From the NCBI RefSeq assembly GCF_016342705.1, contig NZ_JAEINV010000019.1, positions 1 through 61,113 of the forward strand: a DNA stretch of 61,113 nt, written 5' to 3'. The DNA is from Lutibacter sp. GTDB lineage: Bacteria; Bacteroidota; Bacteroidia; Flavobacteriales; Flavobacteriaceae. Below the pieces are notes generated by a model. The model worked only from the letters and a program-made list of their open reading frames with translations. It ran no database searches and was not told where the DNA came from. Positions 56,343-61,113 of this stretch are shown piece by piece. The stretch's first letter is position 1. Each line of letters starts with the position of its first letter. The position numbers were made by a program, and so were the translations under genes.

Positions 56343-59189
56343 TTAATTCATATAATCTTCAATAGGATTACAAGAGCATATTAAATTACGATCACCATAA
56401 GCGTCATCCACTCTTCTAACAGAAGGCCAAAATTTATTTTCTTTAATATATGGCAATGGAAAAGCAGCTTTTTCTCTTGAATATGGTAACTCCCAATTAT
56501 CAGAAGTTAACATTTCCTGAGTGTGAGGAGCGTTTTTTAAGGGTGAGTTTGTATCACCATCTTCCATTGTGTCTATTTCATTTTTAATACTTAATAAAGC
56601 AGTACAAAAACGATCTAGTTCAGCCTTGTTTTCACTTTCGGTAGGTTCAATCATTAAAGTACCAGCAACAGGAAATGAAACTGTTGGCGCATGGTAACCA
56701 TAATCCATTAAACGTTTTGCAACATCGGTAACTTCAATACCTTTAGCTTTAAATTCTCTAAAGTCAACAATCATTTCATGGGCTGCAAATCCGTTTTCAC
56801 CACTATATAAAATTTTGTATTCTTTTTCTAAACGCGCTTTAATATAGTTTGCATTTAAAATAGCATTAATTGTAGCTTGTTTTAAGCCATTTGTGCCTAA
56901 CATTTTTATATATCCGTACGAGATTAGAATAACCAATGCAGAACCCCAAGGAGCCGAGGAAACAGCAGTAATAGCATTTTCTCCACCAGTTGGAATTATT
57001 GGATTAGATGGTAAAAAAGGTGCTAAATGTTTAGCTACACAAATAGGACCAACTCCAGGACCACCTCCACCATGCGGAATGGCAAAAGTTTTATGAAGAT
57101 TTAAATGACAAACATCTGCACCAATTGTTGCTGGGTTTGTTAATCCCACTTGGGCATTCATATTTGCGCCATCCATATACACTTGCCCACCTCTTTCATG
57201 AATAATTTCTGTAATTTCTTTTATGGTACTTTCAAAAACTCCGTGAGTTGATGGATACGTAACCATTAAAGCTGCCAAATTATCTTTATGCAATTCAGCT
57301 TTTTCTCTTAAATCATCTACATCAATATTTCCTTCATCAGTAGATTTAGTTACTATTACTTCCATACCAGCCATTACTGCTGAAGCAGGATTGGTTCCGT
57401 GTGCTGAAGCAGGAATTAAACAAATATTTCTATGATGATTATTTTGAGAATCGTGGAATGCTTTTATAACCATTAAACCTGTATATTCACCTTGTGCACC
57501 AGAATTTGGCTGTAATGAAGTAGCGTAAAAACCTGTAATTTCATTTAAAGCAGCTTCTGTTTCTTTAAAAACCTCTTGGTAGCCTTGTGCTTGTTCGATT
57601 GGAACAAAAGGATGCATAACTCCCCAATTTGGCCAACTTAAAGGTAGCATTTCTGTTGCTGCATTTAATTTCATGGTACAAGAACCTAGAGAAATCATAG
57701 AGTGATTTAAGGATAAATCTTTTCGCTCTAATTTTTTGATATAACGCATCAATTCTGTTTCTGAATGGTATTTTTCAAAAACTTCATTGGTCATAAAATC
57801 AGATGTTCTTATTGAATTTGTAGGAATAGTATTTTCAATTTGAGTATCAAATATAACTGTTTTTTTTCCTTCGGCTTCAGCTAAAATTTCTAAAATTGTA
57901 TTTATATCTTCTAAACCAGAAGTCTCATTAATAGAAATATTAACTACTTTATTTGTAGGGTAATAAAAATTTACACCATTTTTTTCTGCAATTTTCTTTA
58001 CATTATTTGCATCAGAAACTTCAATACTTAAAGTGTCAAAATATACACAATTTAATTGTTTTATTTTTAATCGTTGAAGTCCATTATTTAAAGTTGCAGT
58101 TAAATTTTGAATTTTATTAGCAATATAAATCAACCCTTTTTGACCGTGATAAACTCCATACATACCTGCCATAACAGCTAATAAAACTTGAGCAGTACAA
58201 ATGTTTGAGGTTGCTTTTTCTCTTTTAATATGTTGTTCGCGTGTTTGTAAAGCCATACGCAACGCACGGTTTCCATCTTTATCAACTGTAACTCCAATAA
58301 TTCTGCCAGGAATAGTTCTTTTATATTCCTCTTTTGTAGCAAAATATGCAGCGTGTGGACCTCCATAACCCATAGGAATTCCAAAGCGTTGTGTGGTTCC
58401 TACAACAACATCAGCTCCCCATTCACCAGGAGGAGTTAATATAGCCAAGCTTAATAAGTCTGCAGCAACTGCAATTTTAGCATCCACAACTTTTGCTTTT
58501 TCAACAAAAGTTGTATAGTCAAAAACTTGACCGCTTTTAGCAGGATATTGTACAATTGCACCGTATACTTTTTCAGTAAATTGAAACGTATCATGTTTTC
58601 CAAAAATCAATTCTATTCCTAAAGGAATAGCTCTAGTTTTTATGACATCAATAGTTTGAGGTAAAATTTCATCTGAAACAAAAAACTGAACAGCATTTAT
58701 CTTTTTTTGCTCTCGGGTTCTATTGTTTAACAACATTATCATGGCTTCGGCTGCCGCAGTTCCTTCATCTAATAAAGAGGCGTTTGCTAATTCCATTCCA
58801 GTTAATTCACTAACCATGGTTTGGAAGTTTAATAATGCTTCTAAACGACCTTGAGCAATTTCTGCTTGATAAGGAGTGTAAGCGGTGTACCACCCCGGAT
58901 TTTCTAGTATGTTACGTTGAATTACACCTGGAACAATTGTTGGATGATAGCCTAAACCTATATAATTTTTAAATAGTTTATTTTTATTTGCAAGTTCTTG
59001 AATATGATATATATACTCATATTCACTCATTGCTTTTGGTAAATTTAAATTGTTTTTCAATCGGATGTCTGAAGGAATTGTTTTGTCAATTAATTCTGCG
59101 ACAGAAGAAACTCCAATTGTTTTAATCATTTCACTTACCTCATTTTCACGAGGACCTACATGCCTTAAAACGAATGAATCTGTTTTCAT
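56343..59189 (-). CDS. gcvP: Glycine dehydrogenase (decarboxylating), P protein
   Basis: Pyridoxal-phosphate enzyme of the glycine cleavage system, 948 residues, with both halves of the P protein fused as usual for this length. The start FVLRHVGPRENEVSEM is typical, YTAYTPYQAEIAQGRLEALLNFQ lies in the N-terminal half, and the cofactor Lys is in LNLHKTFAIPHGGGGPG at about residue 700. It ends CSCNPIEDYMN. It is monocistronic; a possible -7 box TATTTTTG lies at 59230-59223 on the minus strand. Confidence 0.97.
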   Translation of the reverse strand: MKTDSFVLRHVGPRENEVSEMIKTIGVSSVAELIDKTIPSDIRLKNNLNLPKAMSEYEYIYHIQELANKNKLFKNYIGLGYHPTIVPGVIQRNILENPGWYTAYTPYQAEIAQGRLEALLNFQTMVSELTGMELANASLLDEGTAAAEAMIMLLNNRTREQKKINAVQFFVSDEILPQTIDVIKTRAIPLGIELIFGKHDTFQFTEKVYGAIVQYPAKSGQVFDYTTFVEKAKVVDAKIAVAADLLSLAILTPPGEWGADVVVGTTQRFGIPMGYGGPHAAYFATKEEYKRTIPGRIIGVTVDKDGNRALRMALQTREQHIKREKATSNICTAQVLLAVMAGMYGVYHGQKGLIYIANKIQNLTATLNNGLQRLKIKQLNCVYFDTLSIEVSDANNVKKIAEKNGVNFYYPTNKVVNISINETSGLEDINTILEILAEAEGKKTVIFDTQIENTIPTNSIRTSDFMTNEVFEKYHSETELMRYIKKLERKDLSLNHSMISLGSCTMKLNAATEMLPLSWPNWGVMHPFVPIEQAQGYQEVFKETEAALNEITGFYATSLQPNSGAQGEYTGLMVIKAFHDSQNNHHRNICLIPASAHGTNPASAVMAGMEVIVTKSTDEGNIDVDDLREKAELHKDNLAALMVTYPSTHGVFESTIKEITEIIHERGGQVYMDGANMNAQVGLTNPATIGADVCHLNLHKTFAIPHGGGGPGVGPICVAKHLAPFLPSNPIIPTGGENAITAVSSAPWGSALVILISYGYIKMLGTNGLKQATINAILNANYIKARLEKEYKILYSGENGFAAHEMIVDFREFKAKGIEVTDVAKRLMDYGYHAPTVSFPVAGTLMIEPTESENKAELDRFCTALLSIKNEIDTMEDGDTNSPLKNAPHTQEMLTSDNWELPYSREKAAFPLPYIKENKFWPSVRRVDDAYGDRNLICSCNPIEDYMN

Positions 59190-59294
59190 TTATATGATTT
59201 AAATTGTGTTATTAAACGTGCACAAAAATACTGAATTTTATAGAACGAAATCGTTATCATAAATACATTTTATAATATTTTGTTAACCAAAAAA

Positions 59295-59323
59295 TTGAGT
59301 ATATTAACAAAAACTTACATTTG
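59295..59323 (+). promoter_or_regulatory. Promoter directly at the start codon of the UbiA-like gene
   Basis: TTG (59295-59297), an 18-bp spacer and TACATTTG (59316-59323) form a good Bacteroidota promoter. The ATG at 59328 begins only 4 bp after the box, so the predicted transcript start falls at or inside the start codon and the message may be leaderless. Confidence 0.65.
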
Positions 59324-59327
59324 TAAC

Positions 59328-60179
59328 ATGCAATTTTTAAAAAAGATAGTTGATTTTTATATTTTCAGCAATATTCATGTGGCTGTTGCAGGTTTTTGTA
59401 TCACTGAAATCACTGTTTTAAAATACGGAATTCAAGAAAGTTTTACACCTTTATTTGTATTATTTTCAATCATAATATCGTATAATTTTATTAGATTTTA
59501 CGAACTAAAGACGAATAGGTTACTTTGGCTAAAAGATTGGTTTTTTCGACATAAAATTGAATTAGTTATTTTAAATATAATTGCAATAATTGCATTAATT
59601 GGAATTACCTTTTTTACAAGTTTTAATATAAAAGGGTTACTTATATTAATTCCGTTTTCATTTATGACATTTTTTTATGTAATTCCTATTTTTAAATTGA
59701 AAAATATTGAAATTTCCTTTAGAAATTTTCCTTCAGTTAAAATATTTAGTATTGCTTTTGCTTGGGCAGGAATTTCAGTATTTTTTCCAATATATGAAGC
59801 AAAAATGAATATTACTTTTGATATTTTTATTGAATTTATTCAAAGGTTTGCACTGTTAATAGTAATAATAATACCTTTTGATATTAGAGATGTTAAGAGC
59901 GATAGTGATTCATTGAAAACCTTGCCACAAGTTTTAGGCATTAAAGTTTCTAAAATAATTGGAATGGTATTATTGTTATTTACAATTGGCTTGGAGTTTT
60001 GTAAGATGATATTTGAAACTTCAACAATAATTATTTGGGTAATTATAGCTTTAATAACAGCAATATTTTTATGGTTTTCTTCTGAAAATAAATCAAGATA
60101 TTATGCTGGTTTTTGGGTAGAATCTATCCCTATATATTGGTTGATTTTAGTAATATATTTTTTTGATAATTTTAAATAA
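59328..60179 (+). CDS. UbiA-like polytopic membrane protein
   Basis: Membrane protein of 283 residues with about eight or nine hydrophobic segments. The ATG at 59328 follows a promoter box closely; an in-frame TTG at 59280 lies upstream of that promoter and is unlikely. IIPFDIRDVKSDSDSLKTLP (about 184-203) resembles the second Asp-rich motif of UbiA prenyltransferases, and KTLPQVLGIKVSK after it also fits. The expected first NDxxD motif is not there; NFIRFYELKTNR stands near its place. It may be a diverged prenyltransferase or a non-catalytic relative. A methyltransferase gene follows after 7 bp, which recalls quinone-type modification, but this is a guess. Confidence 0.7.
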   Translation: MQFLKKIVDFYIFSNIHVAVAGFCITEITVLKYGIQESFTPLFVLFSIIISYNFIRFYELKTNRLLWLKDWFFRHKIELVILNIIAIIALIGITFFTSFNIKGLLILIPFSFMTFFYVIPIFKLKNIEISFRNFPSVKIFSIAFAWAGISVFFPIYEAKMNITFDIFIEFIQRFALLIVIIIPFDIRDVKSDSDSLKTLPQVLGIKVSKIIGMVLLLFTIGLEFCKMIFETSTIIIWVIIALITAIFLWFSSENKSRYYAGFWVESIPIYWLILVIYFFDNFK

Positions 60180-60186
60180 AATAATA

Positions 60187-60996
60187 ATGAATAGTGATTT
60201 TAAGAAATATTTTGAGGTAAATAAAGATACTTGGAATAAAAAAGTAAGCATACATGCTGCATCAGAATTTTACGATGTAGATGCTTTTTTAAAAGGAAAA
60301 ACATCTTTAAACACCTATGAGTTAAGTGAAATTGGGGATGTTAGGGGAAAATCACTACTTCATTTACAATGTCATTTTGGGCAAGATACATTGAGTTTAA
60401 CTAGGTTAGGAGCCAAATGTACAGGAATAGATTTGTCTAATGAAGGAATTGAAAAAGCGAAATCTTTGAATATTAAATTAGGTTTAGATGCCACATTTAT
60501 TGAAAGTAATTTATATGATGTGCCTAAAAATGTTGAAGGTGAATTTGATATTGTTTTTGCTTCGTATGGAGTTGTTGGCTGGTTGCCAGATTTAAAAACT
60601 TGGGGAGAAATAATTGCAAGTAAACTTAAGAATGGTGGCTTTTTCTATTTAATAGAGTTTCACCCAATTGTTTGGATGTTTACCTATTTAGAATCGCCTC
60701 CAAAATTAGTTTATCCTTACAAAACAAATGAAGTTATTTATGAAGAGCATAAAGGAACTTACACCAATAATGATGCGGATATAATTAGTAAAGAATACGG
60801 TTGGAACCACGGTTTGGGTGAAGTAGTTTCTGCACTTTCAAATGCAGGATTGCACATTGAATTTTTACACGAATTTGAAAAATCACCATACAATAGTTTT
60901 CCAGAAATGGATAAAACGGATGATGGTATGTATGTTTTAAAAGAAAACCAAAGATTGTTTCCGTTGTTGTACTCAATTAAAGCAACTAAAAAATAA
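60187..60996 (+). CDS. Class I SAM-dependent methyltransferase
   Basis: Probable methyltransferase of 269 residues starting at the ATG at 60187. The SAM-binding glycine-rich motif I reads LLHLQCHFGQDTLSL, motif post-I is CTGIDLSNEGI, and motif IV is FDIVFASYGV. QCHFGQDT with Cys and Phe replaces the usual GCGTG, a variant of one family of small-molecule methyltransferases. The substrate is unknown. It follows the UbiA-like gene and is closed by a strong terminator. Confidence 0.88.
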   Translation: MNSDFKKYFEVNKDTWNKKVSIHAASEFYDVDAFLKGKTSLNTYELSEIGDVRGKSLLHLQCHFGQDTLSLTRLGAKCTGIDLSNEGIEKAKSLNIKLGLDATFIESNLYDVPKNVEGEFDIVFASYGVVGWLPDLKTWGEIIASKLKNGGFFYLIEFHPIVWMFTYLESPPKLVYPYKTNEVIYEEHKGTYTNNDADIISKEYGWNHGLGEVVSALSNAGLHIEFLHEFEKSPYNSFPEMDKTDDGMYVLKENQRLFPLLYSIKATKK

Positions 60997-61026
60997 AAAA
61001 GGCTTCCAAATTTGGAAGCCTTTTTT
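60995..61026 (+). terminator. Terminator after the methyltransferase
   Basis: A perfect 32-bp palindrome (half AAAAAAGGCTTCCAAA) ends in a T run; its stem partly overlaps the stop codon region. Confidence 0.88.
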
Positions 61027-61037
61027 ATTTTTTATGT

Positions 61038-61113
61038 TGTCCCGTCCTAAAATAAGTTGACACAAAATCAACTTATTATGTATTATTCAGAGAAACCGCT
61101 TAAGAAGCGTACC
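61038..61113 (+). mobile_element. Left end of an apparent insertion sequence (IS3-like guess), cut by window edge
   Basis: After the methyltransferase terminator the sequence changes to TGTCCCGTCCTAAAATAAGT, which looks like an insertion-sequence terminal repeat. A perfect 10-bp hairpin (AATAAGTTGA and TCAACTTATT, 61051-61077) ends right at an ATG. Such hairpins guard transposase translation from read-through messages. The rest of the element lies outside, so the family is a guess from memory. Confidence 0.55.
61078..61113 (+). CDS. Start of a putative transposase-related ORF (partial)
   Basis: Twelve codons starting at ATG 61078 (MYYSEKPLKKRT) remain open to the edge. The basic start fits the first ORF of an insertion sequence, but nothing more can be said from so short a piece. 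Confidence 0.4.
   Translation, partial: MYYSEKPLKKRT

Noticed and set aside
59190..59327. Glycine riboswitch upstream of gcvP
   Set aside because: The short AT-rich gap has none of the conserved glycine aptamer features.

Overview
This window is a low-GC chromosomal segment of a Flavobacteriaceae-type bacterium (Bacteroidota). The evidence is SusC/SusD proteins, type IX secretion and gliding genes (gldJ, porU, porV), TAnnTTTG promoter boxes, no Shine-Dalgarno sequences, many surface lipoproteins and a type B L31 protein. The species cannot be named from the sequence.

Positions 1-26533 are a starch/maltodextrin utilization locus read outward from a LacI-type regulator (10465-11484). The left arm (minus strand) holds susC, susD, a SusE-like and a SusF-like starch-binding lipoprotein, then a large secreted GH13 amylase cut by the window edge. 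The right arm (plus strand) holds a sugar/cation symporter, beta-phosphoglucomutase and a GH65 maltose phosphorylase. After a hairpin come a SusA-like GH13, a CE1-like esterase, a GH31, a MalS-like GH13, a SusB-like GH97 and a third GH13. The inferred flow: the amylase cuts starch outside, SusE/F/D bind and SusC imports it, periplasmic enzymes trim it, the symporter moves maltose inward, and the phosphorylase plus mutase give glucose and glucose-6-phosphate. pfkA and gapA follow directly (26628-28650), with a BadF-type sugar kinase.

Positions 29517-40404 hold murF, gldJ and, divergently, porU-porV-cdd-truncated hemoglobin-KAS III-like, then an orphan lipoprotein. PorU and PorV form the machinery that would export and anchor the amylase. 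Positions 40436-46538 hold a PafA-like phosphatase, an MlaE/MlaF pair, tRNA-Lys, tRNA-Tyr and a TonB-dependent receptor.

Positions 46535-52928 are a tightly packed minus-strand operon: glutamine cyclotransferase, beta-helix-like lipoprotein, SDR, SprT-like protein, mannose-1-phosphate guanylyltransferase, DUF389 protein. rpmE2 is divergent. Then come pdhA-pdhC and gcvP (minus), a UbiA-like membrane protein, a methyltransferase, and the left end of an apparent insertion sequence at the right edge.

No CRISPR array, rRNA or phage was seen. I found no clearly new system. The best leads are candidate operators and a repeated TTCACAC motif around lacI, a possible leaderless gene at 59328, a GC-rich repeat-like insert at 53363-53424, a 46-bp imperfect direct repeat upstream of pdhA, and a UbiA-like protein lacking the usual first Asp-rich motif.
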